Positions 1-8,946 of a stretch of 64,000 nucleotides of DNA are shown here, in pieces. A program made the position numbers and the translations under genes. The stretch is taken from positions 714,632 through 778,631 of the forward strand of contig NZ_FXXN01000028.1 of assembly GCF_900184795.1 (NCBI RefSeq). The letters are read 5' to 3'. Below the pieces are notes generated by a model. That model was given only the letters and a program-made list of their open reading frames with translations, made no database searches and was not told the DNA's origin. The DNA comes from Magnetospirillum sp. 15-1 (lineage in GTDB: Bacteria; Pseudomonadota; Alphaproteobacteria; Rhodospirillales; Magnetospirillaceae). Position 1 is the stretch's first letter; every line of letters begins with the position of its first letter.

Positions 1-285
1 GCGCTTGACGGCGGGAAGGGAGCGCGGCAAGGCCTCGATGACCGAAGCCGGCGCCAGTTCCCCGCCCATTCCGCCTTGGGCGATGATCAGGTCGGTGCCC
101 ATGGCTTGAAACTGGCGGACGGATTCCACCTCGGCATTGTGCCCCACGTCCAGCATGGCGATGACGGCGGCGGTACCGACGACAATGCCGATCAGAGCCA
201 GTGCCGAGCGCTGCGCCACGGCCGTCAGATTGGTCAAGGCTTCAAGCGCCAGAAGCGGCAGCAGGGACCGCGATGCCGTGGTCAT
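1..285 (-). CDS. MacB/FtsX-type ABC transporter permease, N-terminal part (cut by window edge)
   Basis: The first 95 codons of a membrane protein are visible. An N-terminal stretch with many Leu/Ala is followed by a hydrophobic segment (about residues 25-45, [17 protein letters not shown]) and then a periplasmic-looking start ([10 protein letters not shown]). This layout is typical of the MacB_PCD/FtsX permeases, which pair with LolD/MacB-type ATPases. The ATG overlaps the stop of the upstream ATPase gene (ATGA), so the two are translationally coupled. The rest of the gene lies left of the window. In this family the permease drives export using an adaptor and an outer-membrane channel; candidate partners are the HlyD and TolC-type genes at 3712-6382. 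Confidence 0.8.
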   Translation of the reverse strand, partial: MTTASRSLLPLLALEALTNLTAVAQRSALALIGIVVGTAAVIAMLDVGHNAEVESVRQFQAMGTDLIIAQGGMGGELAPASVIEALPRSLPAVKR

Positions 286-953
286 GTCGATGTCACCACC
301 GAACCGTCGCGGACCAGAATGCGGCGGCGGCACCGGTCCGCGACGGCGGCGTCATGGGTGACGACGATCACCGTGACCCCTCGCGCCCGATTCATATCGT
401 CGAGTAAATCCAAGATGTCGGCGGCGGCAGCACTGTCCAGATTGCCGGTGGGCTCGTCGGCCAGAATCATGGAGGGCCGGCCCACCATGGCCCGGGCGAT
501 GGCGACGCGCTGGCGCTGCCCGCCGGAGAGTTGGTCCGGGCGATGGTCGAAGCGATCACCCAGGCCGACCCGATCCAGTTCGGCCGCCGCCAGTTCGCGG
601 CGTTCGGCGCGGCCGATGCTCCGGTACAGCAGCGGATGAGCGACATTATCGAGGGCCGACTGGCGGGCCAGCAGGTGGAAGGCCTGAAAGACAAAACCGA
701 TCCGGCGGTTGCGCAGGTCCGCCAGCGCATCGGCCCCGGCCTCGGCCACATCGATGCCGCCCAGCCGATAGCGCCCCGCGCTCGGCCGGTCCAGCAGGCC
801 CAGGATATTGAGAAGAGTCGTCTTGCCCGAGCCGGAGGCGCCCACGATCGCGCACATCTCCCCCGCCGCGATGGTCAGAGAGACGCCGCCCAGCACCCGC
901 ACCCGGCCCTCGCCCGATCCGTAATCCTTGACGATATTCTCCAGCTGGATCAC
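282..953 (-). CDS. MacB/LolD-type ABC transporter ATP-binding protein
   Basis: A 223-residue stand-alone nucleotide-binding subunit. The Walker A (GASGSGKTT), Q-loop (VFQAFHLL), signature ([14 protein letters not shown]), Walker B ([12 protein letters not shown]) and H-loop (VVTHD) motifs are all intact. The DEPTGNLD form and short length mark the MacB/LolD/FtsE group that partners FtsX-like permeases. I chose the GTG at 953 because a GGAG sits 9 bases upstream and the family normally starts just before this point ([11 protein letters not shown]); the longer upstream reading runs back into the chaperone gene. The stop overlaps the permease start. It should energise the permease at 1-285 in the cytoplasm. 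Confidence 0.92.
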   Translation of the reverse strand: MIQLENIVKDYGSGEGRVRVLGGVSLTIAAGEMCAIVGASGSGKTTLLNILGLLDRPSAGRYRLGGIDVAEAGADALADLRNRRIGFVFQAFHLLARQSALDNVAHPLLYRSIGRAERRELAAAELDRVGLGDRFDHRPDQLSGGQRQRVAIARAMVGRPSMILADEPTGNLDSAAAADILDLLDDMNRARGVTVIVVTHDAAVADRCRRRILVRDGSVVTST

Positions 954-972
954 AAGCGCGGCTCCAGGCCCA

Positions 973-1824
973 TCACGGCTTCGCGGGTGGCGATAGGGGC
1001 GGAGCCTGAGCCGGCCCGAGCTTGGCCGGAAGGCGGACCATGCCGGGGATGGGAAACTCGGTGTCCTTGCCGCGTCCGCATTGGCGGTGGTCCGGGGTGA
1101 TGGTGGTGCTCCAGATCTCATCGCCCTCCAGGGGATGGGCCGTCATGGCAAGGGTACTGCTGCGCCGGCAATCCCTGGCGGACAGGGCGGCGGCAAACTC
1201 CAGACGGCCATGGGCCAGCACGTACCAGCCATTGCGGTTGATGCTGAACACGGTATTGCCCTTGGCATCCCGCCCGGTCATGGTCACCTCGCGCACATAG
1301 GTATGAGCGGTGCCGTCATTGACCACGGCGAGGGACAGACGGCCCTTGCCGAGCGGCCCGGCCTCCAGGCGGGCCTGGGGCGCCGCCTGGGGCGGAACCT
1401 GGAACACCGGCAGGGTGACGGTGGCGATCATCTGGATCTGCTGTTCCGAATCCTCACGCGGGCGGTCGGGGCGCTCGCGGATACGGATGCGATAGACCTT
1501 CTCGGCCTCACCCTCCTTGGGGGCCGGTGCCACGGTGGTCACCCGAATCTCGGCCCGGCCATGGGGGGCGATATCCAGGCTGGCGGGCTCGACCCTGATG
1601 CCATCGGTGGCCGGCAGCAAGACCTCGCCATCCACCTTCTGCTCCCAGCCCAGGGCTTCGATCTCGTATCCCGCCGCCACGCCCCGGTCATTGGTGACGG
1701 TGACGGTTTCCACAGTCTTTTCCGCCGTCACCGTGACGAATGGCGGCTGGATGTCGGTGGCGGCCCGAGCCGATGACCCGCCCACGAGGAAAACCCAAAG
1801 GGCAAGAAGGAAGCGTCCACGCAT
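973..1824 (-). CDS. PapD-like periplasmic pilus/fimbria-type chaperone
   Basis: About 283 residues with a clear Sec signal peptide (FLLALWVFLVGGSSARA). An immunoglobulin-like beta-rich domain of the PapD type follows: a TVTNDRG strand, SLDIAPHGRAEIRV, then VYRIRIRERP, as in the G1-strand region of chaperones that donate a strand to secreted subunits. A second beta domain carries RLSLAVVNDGTAHTYVREV. The C-terminal tail is Pro-rich. I prefer the ATG at 1824 over the TTG just before it. The gene lies 19 bases from the ATPase gene and next to an unknown protein, so it appears co-transcribed with the ABC exporter. The likely client is the small secreted protein at 2691-3131; that link is inference. 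Confidence 0.75.
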   Translation of the reverse strand: MRGRFLLALWVFLVGGSSARAATDIQPPFVTVTAEKTVETVTVTNDRGVAAGYEIEALGWEQKVDGEVLLPATDGIRVEPASLDIAPHGRAEIRVTTVAPAPKEGEAEKVYRIRIRERPDRPREDSEQQIQMIATVTLPVFQVPPQAAPQARLEAGPLGKGRLSLAVVNDGTAHTYVREVTMTGRDAKGNTVFSINRNGWYVLAHGRLEFAAALSARDCRRSSTLAMTAHPLEGDEIWSTTITPDHRQCGRGKDTEFPIPGMVRLPAKLGPAQAPPLSPPAKP

Positions 1825-1835
1825 CAAGAGTGATC

Positions 1836-2558
1836 CTAGGCTGGGGTTGTATCCGGCTGTGTCTGACTGATGGCCTGCGTGGTGCCCGCCTTGGCCATGG
1901 CGCCTTGCAGGTATTCGAGCTGGGCGGTCTGCCAGGAGGCCCAGGTTGCCCCGGCCTCGTGCGGCATGAGCTGGTCGCCGTAGCTTTGGGGCTGGCTGGC
2001 GTTGAACTGCAGCAGCTTGGCGAAAATCTCAGCCGGCGGGGTGCCCTTGGCCGTTTCGCTGTCGTACAGCGCCATCCGCTGCTGCTGCACCGCCTTGGTT
2101 TGCTGTTCAATCGCCTGGTTCTTGTTGAGATTTGCCATGGCCTGTGCGGCCCGCTCCTCGGGGCTCAAAGATGGGTCGTTTACAGCCGCTCTCACCTCGA
2201 TAGCGTCAGTTCCCTTGGCCAACTGTTGCGCCCGCAACGCCGCGATGGCGGGATCGTTGGCGATATCGTCCATTCCATGCTCCACCGCATCGGACCAGCC
2301 GGGTGGACGGGACGGCGCATTGTCCTGGGATGTGGCGACGTCATCGCTCTGCTGGGTCTGCTGAATGATCTGCCCCTTGGTCTGGGGCGACAGCAAATCG
2401 CCAAGCGATCCCGAGACACTGTTGGCGGAAGCCCCGCCGGACGAAGCCCCACCCGAAAGCTTCGCGTCCAAGCCCACCGAAGACGGTGGGGCCGCCCTGT
2501 CGAGACGGGCCGTCCCGCCGATCAGCGGCAAGTGACCGTGATGCGCCTGAATCTGCAT
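1836..2558 (-). CDS. Hypothetical protein, Ala/Gln-rich, in the exporter/chaperone operon
   Basis: About 240 residues with no recognised family. The first 80 are low-complexity (Gly/Ser/Ala) and the rest is helical and Gln/Ala-rich, with possible coiled-coil stretches (AAQAMANLNKNQAIEQQTKA). There is no signal peptide or membrane segment. The ATG at 2558 is preferred: AGGAG lies 6 bases before it, whereas the in-frame ATG at 2564 directly abuts the AGGAG. The gene ends 11 bases from the chaperone gene, so the two are probably one transcript. Its length and composition would suit a cytoplasmic accessory or adaptor protein, but nothing in the sequence proves a role. Confidence 0.7.
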   Translation of the reverse strand: MQIQAHHGHLPLIGGTARLDRAAPPSSVGLDAKLSGGASSGGASANSVSGSLGDLLSPQTKGQIIQQTQQSDDVATSQDNAPSRPPGWSDAVEHGMDDIANDPAIAALRAQQLAKGTDAIEVRAAVNDPSLSPEERAAQAMANLNKNQAIEQQTKAVQQQRMALYDSETAKGTPPAEIFAKLLQFNASQPQSYGDQLMPHEAGATWASWQTAQLEYLQGAMAKAGTTQAISQTQPDTTPA

Positions 2559-2690
2559 TCCCATCTCCTATTGCGGGTTTTCCACGTTGGCTGGAAAACT
2601 ATTCGCAATCGATGTGCCATTCGCAGCCGGGGGGCATCGGGGAATATGGCGGGCGATGCCTCGGCGCCGCCCGCCATACACTTAGTATTG

Positions 2691-3131
2691 TTAGTTGATG
2701 TTCAGCTGATGGCCGCCACCAACGACGGTGGGGCTAAGGGTATGGGTCGTACCCTGGGCAATCTGAATCTGGAAATAGAAGCTCTGATTTGCTGGGACGG
2801 TCGGCGAGACGGTCGCGGAGCCGCTGATGGTGCTCCCGACATTCCAGCCGGTGCCACTTGTGGCACCGATTATCTGGGTGTTCACCGTTGCCGGATAGTA
2901 GCTAAGGTTAACAACCCAGGAGAGACTCGTAACCTTTGCCGTTGCCGGAACGCTGCCGGACGGGCTGGCATTGCCGCTGTTGTACCAGTAATTGGTCTGG
3001 TAGAGGGTTGGTCCATTGGCGGTGCCGTACCAATTGCCGGTACCGGCCTCGGCGGCGCCGCACAGCATCGCACCACCAAGCAGAGCGCCAGTTGCGGCCG
3101 ACGCGATTCGGGCGAAAGACATGGATTTCAT
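2691..3131 (-). CDS. Small secreted beta-rich protein (putative fimbrial-like/exported subunit)
   Basis: 146 residues. The start at 3131 follows a strong GAGGGGGA ribosome-binding site; the longer reading to 3197 lacks one. Residues 1-29 form a signal peptide ending in AEA. The mature part is rich in Thr, Ser, Asn, Gly and Tyr, contains no Cys, and alternates polar and hydrophobic residues (VTSLSWVVNLSYYP, QSFYFQIQIAQG) like a beta-sandwich. It matches no family I can name. It lies upstream of the PapD-like chaperone and exporter genes on the same strand, which makes it the natural candidate client of that chaperone. It could instead be an unrelated surface protein. Confidence 0.7.
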   Translation of the reverse strand: MKSMSFARIASAATGALLGGAMLCGAAEAGTGNWYGTANGPTLYQTNYWYNSGNASPSGSVPATAKVTSLSWVVNLSYYPATVNTQIIGATSGTGWNVGSTISGSATVSPTVPANQSFYFQIQIAQGTTHTLSPTVVGGGHQLNIN

Positions 3132-3197
3132 CGGTAAGTCCCCCTCGTGGGTGCCGCCACTATTAGCGGCACCCACGCGGATAGCTTCCGCACACAC

Positions 3198-3220
3198 AGC
3201 TATAAATAGCTTGTAGCTAT
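3198..3220. repeat. Two overlapping palindromes (operator-like)
   Basis: AGCTAT-AA-ATAGCT (3198-3211) overlaps ATAGCT-TGT-AGCTAT (3206-3220). They lie 67-89 bases upstream of the secreted-protein start at 3131, where a promoter and its regulator would sit. The sites are read directly from sequence; a regulatory role is inferred. Confidence 0.5.
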
Positions 3221-3280
3221 GTTTTTGACGTCTATTAGATTCAATATATCATACTATACACTAATTGGATGTGTAGCTAT

Positions 3281-3295
3281 GGGAAATTATTTCCC
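3281..3295. repeat. Perfect 15-base palindrome GGGAAATTATTTCCC
   Basis: Seven-base arms (GGGAAAT/ATTTCCC) flank a single central T, inside the AT-rich divergent intergenic region. It could bind a dimeric regulator. No family is recognised. Confidence 0.5.
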
Positions 3296-3711
3296 AATAG
3301 GCGCGGCGTGGGCAAAATTTTTCCTGTACTCCCGGAAATTTTTGCCGCCTGAAAAATTCGGTGCCACACCAATTTATTGCCACTACCCGACTGACAGCTA
3401 CGATCCGCAGTATTTTTTGCCGACGTAGAACCCTTATTGCTTGTTCACGGCATGTATTCCATCGCCGTTACCGACGGGTGCCGCCATGCAACTTCAATCC
3501 GCCATCACCAACCCATCGCAAACGATCGCGCCGGATACACAGGCATCATGACGCTTGTCCCCACCCAACGACATAGCCCATGGGTGTCATACCTGTTGGC
3601 ATTTACGCCATTTAGCGGTGGTGATATGGCGATGTATTCAATTATGGGCTGCGTCTACAGGTGTGTGCTGGGGGGCTGTTTTCCGTCGTGCGATTTTCCC
3701 AGGGCCAAACG

Positions 3712-4949
3712 ATGGGAGCGGTGTGGCTGATGATCGCGGCCTGTGCGCTCTCGTCTCCGACCGCCTATGCCCAGGCCGGCGGGCCGAAGCCAAAGCCCCC
3801 CATCTCCGCCGCGCTACCGGCGGCGGAAGGGCCACGGATCGAACTGACCTTGCCCGAGGCGGTGGCGCTGGGCCTGCGGGATAATCGGACGATCCGCAGC
3901 GCCTATCTCCAGCGGATCGCGCAGAAGTTCGACCTGCGGGTCGCCGAGGACAAGTTCACCCCCAAGCTGACCATCGCCGCCTCCTATCTGGCGCGGCGCG
4001 ACCTGGGGGCGACGGGATCTTCGGCCGATGTGACGCCGGTCGCCACCATGACCACTCCGATCGGCACACAGGTGGCCCTGAGTTGGGCCAACACCTCCGA
4101 CAAAATCGGCGGCAGTGAGCGAAGTACGGCCTCGAACCTCAGCCTGAGCGTCATTCAACCCCTTCTGCGCAACGGTGGCCTTGATGCCGCCATGGCCTCG
4201 GTCCGCATCGCCCGGCTGGACGAAAAGACCAACCATCTTGCCCTTAAGGCAACATTGGCCCAGACGGTCACGGACATCATTCAAGCCTATCGGACATTTC
4301 TGCTGGCCCAGGAACAAGAACGCCTCGGCCGGGATGGCCTGGCCCGCTCCCGCGACCTGCTCGGCGTCAACCGCGCCCTGATCGAGTCCGGGCGAATGGC
4401 CGACTGGCGCAGATGATCACCATCGAGCGTGCCAAGCTCTCGTTGGGTGTCGCCAGGAACAAAAGGCTGTGGGATGTCTCCGCCGTCGGCGGGGCCGGTG
4501 CGAGTCGGCAAGACCCGAGCCAGCCACGCACCCGGCGCAATACTTACGGCGGCGTGCAAGTGGTGGTGCCGCTGGGAGACATGTCCACGGAGCAGGCGGA
4601 AGTCACGGCCTCGGTGGCGGTCAAGACCGCCGAGTTGAAATTCGACGACCTCCGCCAGCAGGTGGAAAGCCAGACCCGCGATGCGGTTCGCAATGTGGAG
4701 GCGCGCTGGCGCCAGTTAGAGATCGCGCACCGCGCTCGCGACCTGACCGCCCGCAAGATGGGCATCGAACGGGAGAAGCTGCGGCTCGGGCGATCCTCCA
4801 ACTTTCAGGTTCTCAGCTTCGAAACCGACCTGCGGCGGGCCGAGAGCGCTCGGGTCAACGCCATGATCGACTATCTCAACGCCCAGACAATCCTCGACCA
4901 ACAGGTGGGAACCACCCTCGACACATGGCAAATCTCGCTGGACGATTGA
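3712..4949 (+). pseudogene. TolC-family outer-membrane channel, disrupted by an out-of-frame internal deletion
   Basis: Two reading frames together carry one TolC-like protein. Frame 1 (3712-4416) has a signal peptide (MGAVWLMIAACALSS) and the first TolC repeat, ending in RALIESGRMADWRR. Frame 2 (4413-4949) restarts at ATG 4413 with ITIERAKLSLGVARNKRLWDVS, which is the start of the second TolC repeat, and runs to the normal C-terminus. The segment that normally joins these motifs (the rest of the first coiled coil plus the linker, roughly 70-100 residues) is missing, and the halves are out of frame. The stop and restart overlap as ATGA, so a coupled two-piece product is formally possible. I favour a deletion pseudogene. 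The HlyD-type adaptor follows directly. Confidence 0.75.
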
Positions 4950-6382
4950 AAGCCCGTTTCCTGTCCGCCGGCCATGCCTCCACCCTTGCCATGGCGGGGG
5001 CGCGTCTTGTCGCATGCCGTTTGCGCCTCGCCGGGGATTGGTCGCTCCGGCGCAAATGGATCACTCTGGCGGCGACGGCCGGGATGCTCGCCGCGATCGG
5101 CTTGGTGCTGAGTGGCGGGCAGCAGCCGACGGCCTCGGCCACCGGTCCTTCGATCTTCACCGTGAACCAGCGCCCGCTGATCCGACGCCTGTCCCTGGTC
5201 GGAACCGTCGAGCCGGGCGGGATCGTCAATGTGATCGCCCCTTTCGACGGGGCCATCAAGGAAAAGCTGATCGATTTCGGCGTGCGCGTGGAAAAGGGGC
5301 AGGCACTTCTGGTTCTCGATACCAGCGAGATCGAGTTGCAGATGCGGGAGGCCGAGGCGGCCAGCATCAAGGCCGAAGGGGCGATGCGGGACATGCAGTC
5401 CTGGGGCACGACGCCCGAGGTCATGCGGGCGCGCAATGCCATGATCGCCGCCCGGATGAAGGTCGATGAACTCGAGCGCAAGGAACACGAAGACAAGACC
5501 CTGCTGTCACGGGGCATCATCCCGCGCGTCGAATATGACGGCGTGGCCGAGCAATTGAAGGCTCAGCAATTGCAGTTCGGCTCGGCCAAGCAGGAGTTGG
5601 AGGCCGCCCTGAAGCGAGGCGATTCCGACCATCGCCTTCTGGCTGCCCTGGAACTGGAGACAGCCCACAGGCGACTGGCCGAGTTGAAGCGAAGGATGGA
5701 TGCCGGGCTGGTCGAGGCGCCGACCGGGGGCCTCCTGCTACGGCCGGCGGCATCTTCCGACAGCAAGGGGGCTTCGTCCCCGGCTGAAATCGAAATCGGC
5801 AGCCGTGTCACGAAGGGCCAGCCGATGTTTACCGTGGCCGATACCGCAACCTTGAAGATTGTCGCCCAGGTCGATGAAATCGATGTCAATCGGGTATCCG
5901 AGGGAATGGCGGTTCAAATCACCGGCGATGCCTTCGGTTCCATGCCGTTGACGGGTCGGGTGGTGCGCGTGTCGGCCCAGGCGGCATCCGGTGCCGGCGC
6001 CTCGGGAGGCCGTAGCGCGGCCTTCGAGGTCATGGTCGCCGTCCCGTCATTGCCCGAGAGCCAACAGGGCCGCGTCCGTGTCGGCATGTCGGCGGCCCTG
6101 TCGATCATTATGTACGAGAATGCGGCCGCCATCGTCGTTCCCACCGCCGCCATCCACCAGGGCGGAAGCGGCGCCTTTGCGCTTGTCCGCGACCATTCTT
6201 CCGGGCGGGACCGTTCCGTAGCCGTGGTAACCGGTCGGTCCACCGAGGATGGAGTCGAGATATTGGAGGGTCTGGCCGCCGGTGATGCCGTTGTCATCGA
6301 CCCGTCCAGAACCTCCGGTGTGCCGTCGCCATCGGGGACGGCCCCCCTTTCCGAAGCCATCGGCCTCGGTGGAGGCCGTTAG
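4925..6382 (+). CDS. HlyD/MacA-type periplasmic membrane-fusion (adaptor) protein
   Basis: 485 residues from the ATG at 4925, which overlaps the end of the TolC-family gene by 25 bases. After a cytoplasmic N-terminus there is one membrane anchor (about residues 40-60, WITLAATAGMLAAIGLVLSG). A biotinyl/lipoyl half-motif (GAIKEKLIDFGVRVEKGQ), a long helical hairpin (RMKVDELERKEHEDKTLL) and beta-barrel/MP domains (TLKIVAQVDEIDVNRV) follow. The C-terminal part resembles MacA-like adaptors (VPTAAIHQGG). It should connect an inner-membrane exporter to an outer-membrane channel. The natural partner is the MacB-like ABC pair at 1-953 across the divergent promoter, but its own channel gene appears broken. 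Confidence 0.87.
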   Translation: MANLAGRLKARFLSAGHASTLAMAGARLVACRLRLAGDWSLRRKWITLAATAGMLAAIGLVLSGGQQPTASATGPSIFTVNQRPLIRRLSLVGTVEPGGIVNVIAPFDGAIKEKLIDFGVRVEKGQALLVLDTSEIELQMREAEAASIKAEGAMRDMQSWGTTPEVMRARNAMIAARMKVDELERKEHEDKTLLSRGIIPRVEYDGVAEQLKAQQLQFGSAKQELEAALKRGDSDHRLLAALELETAHRRLAELKRRMDAGLVEAPTGGLLLRPAASSDSKGASSPAEIEIGSRVTKGQPMFTVADTATLKIVAQVDEIDVNRVSEGMAVQITGDAFGSMPLTGRVVRVSAQAASGAGASGGRSAAFEVMVAVPSLPESQQGRVRVGMSAALSIIMYENAAAIVVPTAAIHQGGSGAFALVRDHSSGRDRSVAVVTGRSTEDGVEILEGLAAGDAVVIDPSRTSGVPSPSGTAPLSEAIGLGGGR

Positions 6383-6542
6383 GGGCAGGTCACGGTATTG
6401 CCTGAAGTCGGGCCGGGGCGGCCATTGGAGCGCATGATCACGCCGACCGCAAGGAGAGCCGTTCGGTGATTACCTCCATCGACTGACCTTCAGCCGGTCA
6501 ATGCCGCATGTGGCGCGTCACTCTCCGTAACGGCGGCTCGCG

Positions 6543-7913
6543 TCAATCCGGGGGCGTTTCGGCTGATGCCCGAAACTGCAACGCGAATACCATCCCCTCG
6601 TCCGGCGCATCTTCCATCCGAACGGTACCGCCATGGAGTTCCATGGCCCGCCTGACGATGGAGAGTCCGAGCCCGGCGCCATTGCCCCTATCCCGGTCCT
6701 TGCGCCAGAATCGCTGAAAGATCAGTTCGCGCTCGGCCGGTGGGATGCCCGGACCATGGTCGCGCACCCGTATCTCCGGGCTTACCCCTCCTGCCACCGT
6801 GATCTCGATATCGGTACCCTGCGGGGTATGATAGATGGCGTTTTCCACGAGGTTGTTGATGGCCTGTCCGATGGTCTCGCGGCATCCGGTGACCTGGACG
6901 TCATCGTCGCCACTGACGACGATGCGTTTTCCATACTTGGCGGCCACCGGCTGGAGGTAATCGGCGACCGCTGACGACAGGTCCATCAAGCCGACGGGAA
7001 CGGACGCGAATTCACCCGTGCTTTCCACTTCGGCGGCGCGCAGCAACTGGGTCACCAGGCGGGACAGCACCGCCAGATCCGTCTCCAATTCCCGTCGCAA
7101 CCCCTCCTGGTCCAGCATCTCGACTCGGGCGCGCAGGATAGCCAGCGGCGTCTTCAATTCGTGGGCGGCATGGCCCAGGAATTCGCGCTGCCCATGAAAC
7201 GCCTGCTCGATGCGCGCCAGGGCGGAATTGGCGGCCTCGACCAGCGGCAGGATTTCGGTGGGTACCCCCCGGCTGGCGATCCGGCTGGCGGTGCGGTGCG
7301 GATGGACATCGGCGGCGGTGCGCGAGGCGGCCAGCACCGGACGGAAACGGCGATGCATGCGGAACAGGGCGAAGCCCAATTGTGCCAGGAACAGCGGCGC
7401 CAACAGCCATGAGGCGCGGGCCACGAAGCCCGACACGATCTCGTCCATCAACACGTCGCGGTGGTTCATGTCCTCGGCCACCTGGATGAATATGGGCTGG
7501 CCGTCAATGCGTGCCCCCACCTCGACGCCCCATAGCAGGGCGCCGTCCATGCGGGCCTGGAAGCGCCCGTTTGCATCGTGCTCGCCCAGTGGGGCCAGGG
7601 GGCGCGGCGGAGTGTGGGAGGAAAGCAGGGCGTTGCCCTTCCCGTCGAGAACGGCGAAGGCGTAACGGCCGTAGGACGGCGAAAACCGGGCCATCTCGCC
7701 CGGCGACAGCGACAGGTCGGCACCATTGGCAAGGCTGAGGCGGGAGAACAGGTCCTGGGCTACCTCGCGCATGTCGCGGGTCTCCAGTTCCTCGACGGTG
7801 GCCTCCAGACGCTGGACGAACACGAAGAAGATCACGGCCAGGGCGACGGCCTGGACGATCAGCAGGTCGATCGCCAGGGCGCGCAGCAGCGAGGGTCCCG
7901 GCTTATTGGCCAT
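6543..7913 (-). CDS. Sensor histidine kinase (OmpR-partner type)
   Basis: 456 residues with two membrane segments (about 11-33 and 160-182) flanking a ~125-residue periplasmic sensor domain, then a HAMP-like linker. The HisKA H-box is HELKTPLA with the phosphorylated His near 251. The ATPase domain has an N-box (NNLVENAIYHTP, ~353), G1 (DHGPGIP, ~385) and G2 (GAGLGLSIV, ~412). The layout is that of QseC/TctE-type kinases. Its start overlaps the 3' end of the response-regulator gene by 11 bases, so the two are co-expressed. The stimulus is unknown; the sensor domain has no recognisable ligand motif. Confidence 0.93.
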   Translation of the reverse strand: MANKPGPSLLRALAIDLLIVQAVALAVIFFVFVQRLEATVEELETRDMREVAQDLFSRLSLANGADLSLSPGEMARFSPSYGRYAFAVLDGKGNALLSSHTPPRPLAPLGEHDANGRFQARMDGALLWGVEVGARIDGQPIFIQVAEDMNHRDVLMDEIVSGFVARASWLLAPLFLAQLGFALFRMHRRFRPVLAASRTAADVHPHRTASRIASRGVPTEILPLVEAANSALARIEQAFHGQREFLGHAAHELKTPLAILRARVEMLDQEGLRRELETDLAVLSRLVTQLLRAAEVESTGEFASVPVGLMDLSSAVADYLQPVAAKYGKRIVVSGDDDVQVTGCRETIGQAINNLVENAIYHTPQGTDIEITVAGGVSPEIRVRDHGPGIPPAERELIFQRFWRKDRDRGNGAGLGLSIVRRAMELHGGTVRMEDAPDEGMVFALQFRASAETPPD

Positions 7914-8589
7914 CGCCGCCGCCCCAGGTCAGGATATAGCCGATCCCCTTCTCGGTCTTGATGACCACGTCGGCGCCGGCCTGCTGCAACCGCTTGCGCA
8001 GCCGCGAGACATAGACTTCCAGCGCATTGCTCCCCACCTCGCTGTCGAAGCCGAACACTGCGTTGTCGATGGCCTGGCGGGGAACCAGCCGCCCCTTGTT
8101 GCGCAACAGCAGGCGAAGCACGGCGCGCTCGCGCCGGGGCAGATCGAGACGCCTTCCGTCCACGTCGACCTGATGGGCGGCATCGTCCATGGACAGGTTG
8201 CCAAGGGCATGGCTGGCGGGCGCCATGGCCGCCGGTCGGCGGAGAATGGCCCGCAGGCGGGCCGAAAGCTCCTGCATGGCGAACGGCTTGGCCAAATAAT
8301 CGTCGGCCCCGGCATTCAGCCCGACCAAACGATCGTCCAGCCGTTCCCTGGCGCTCAGAATCAGAACGGGAACCGGGTCCCGGGCACTGCGCAGACGGCG
8401 CAGCATGTCGAGACCGTCGCCGTCGGGCAACCCGAGATCGAGAATCAGCGCGTCATAGCTGGCGACATCCAGCGCGGCGCGGGCGTCCTCGATGCCGGTC
8501 ACCGAATCGATGGTGAACATCTCCCGTTCGAGGGCCTGCACGATCAGGCCCGCCAGACGAACGTTATCCTCGATCAGCAGCAGGCGCAC
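7903..8589 (-). CDS. OmpR/PhoB-family response regulator
   Basis: 228 residues with a GTG start. The receiver domain has the acidic pocket (IEDN), the phospho-acceptor Asp51 (LILDLGLPD), the conserved Ser/Thr in LILSA and Lys101 (AKPF). A C-terminal winged helix follows (ALEVYVSRLRKRL, then TEKGIGYIL). It is the partner of the overlapping kinase gene. Likely targets include its own operon and the divergent porin gene at 9127; that is inferred from position. Confidence 0.94.
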   Translation of the reverse strand: MRLLLIEDNVRLAGLIVQALEREMFTIDSVTGIEDARAALDVASYDALILDLGLPDGDGLDMLRRLRSARDPVPVLILSARERLDDRLVGLNAGADDYLAKPFAMQELSARLRAILRRPAAMAPASHALGNLSMDDAAHQVDVDGRRLDLPRRERAVLRLLLRNKGRLVPRQAIDNAVFGFDSEVGSNALEVYVSRLRKRLQQAGADVVIKTEKGIGYILTWGGGDGQ

Positions 8590-8598
8590 GCCACGACC

Positions 8599-8946
8599 TC
8601 ATTGATTTATGGGGCCATTTTCCGGGGAAAGCCACTGGCGGACAATCTGAATTTGATGATGGGCTCCGTCGGTGTCGCCGCCGTGGCACAGGCGGCGGCC
8701 GGAGTTGAGGCGCCGGTGCATGGATTCGTATTCGACCACCGAGAAGCGGTGCCCCCGACGATCCTCGATGACGGCGTTGCTGCCCGGCTTCTGCGACGGC
8801 CCCCAGGGAAACTTGTAGCGCCATTCGGCGTTGGCGGCTTCGATCTCCTCGCCGCACACTCCGTCATCCGCCGACGCCCGCTGAAGGGGAATCGCGCCGA
8901 GTACGAGCACGGCGAAAACCAAACCGGCCATCATCTTGTTCGTCAC
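8599..8946 (-). CDS. Small exported protein of unknown function, first gene of the two-component operon
   Basis: 115 residues from a GTG at 8946 with GGAG 7 bases upstream. The N-terminus is a signal peptide (MAGLVFAVLVLGAIPLQRASA). The mature part has two Cys (DDGVCGEE, RRLCHGG) that could form a disulfide, and conserved-looking aromatic stretches (WRYKFPWGP, SVVEYESMHRRL). I recognise no family. It ends 9 bases before the response-regulator start, so it is probably co-transcribed and may modulate the kinase's periplasmic sensor domain. A larger open frame running on to 10566 is a shadow of the porin gene. Confidence 0.65.
   Translation of the reverse strand: MTNKMMAGLVFAVLVLGAIPLQRASADDGVCGEEIEAANAEWRYKFPWGPSQKPGSNAVIEDRRGHRFSVVEYESMHRRLNSGRRLCHGGDTDGAHHQIQIVRQWLSPENGPINQ

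Larger units (their letters stand above)
3132..3711. other. AT-rich divergent intergenic region
   Basis: About 580 bases separate the secreted-protein operon (minus) from the TolC-family gene (plus). The left half (roughly 3198-3440) is markedly more AT-rich than its surroundings. I see no convincing gene. It holds several palindromes (listed separately) and two copies of GTAGCTAT (3213-3220, 3273-3280). The setting suits divergent promoters and their regulator-binding sites. Confidence 0.5.

Noticed and set aside
3219-3730. Several short open frames in the AT-rich intergenic region
   Set aside because: None has a good ribosome site, a signal peptide or a recognisable motif, and codon use does not match the neighbours.
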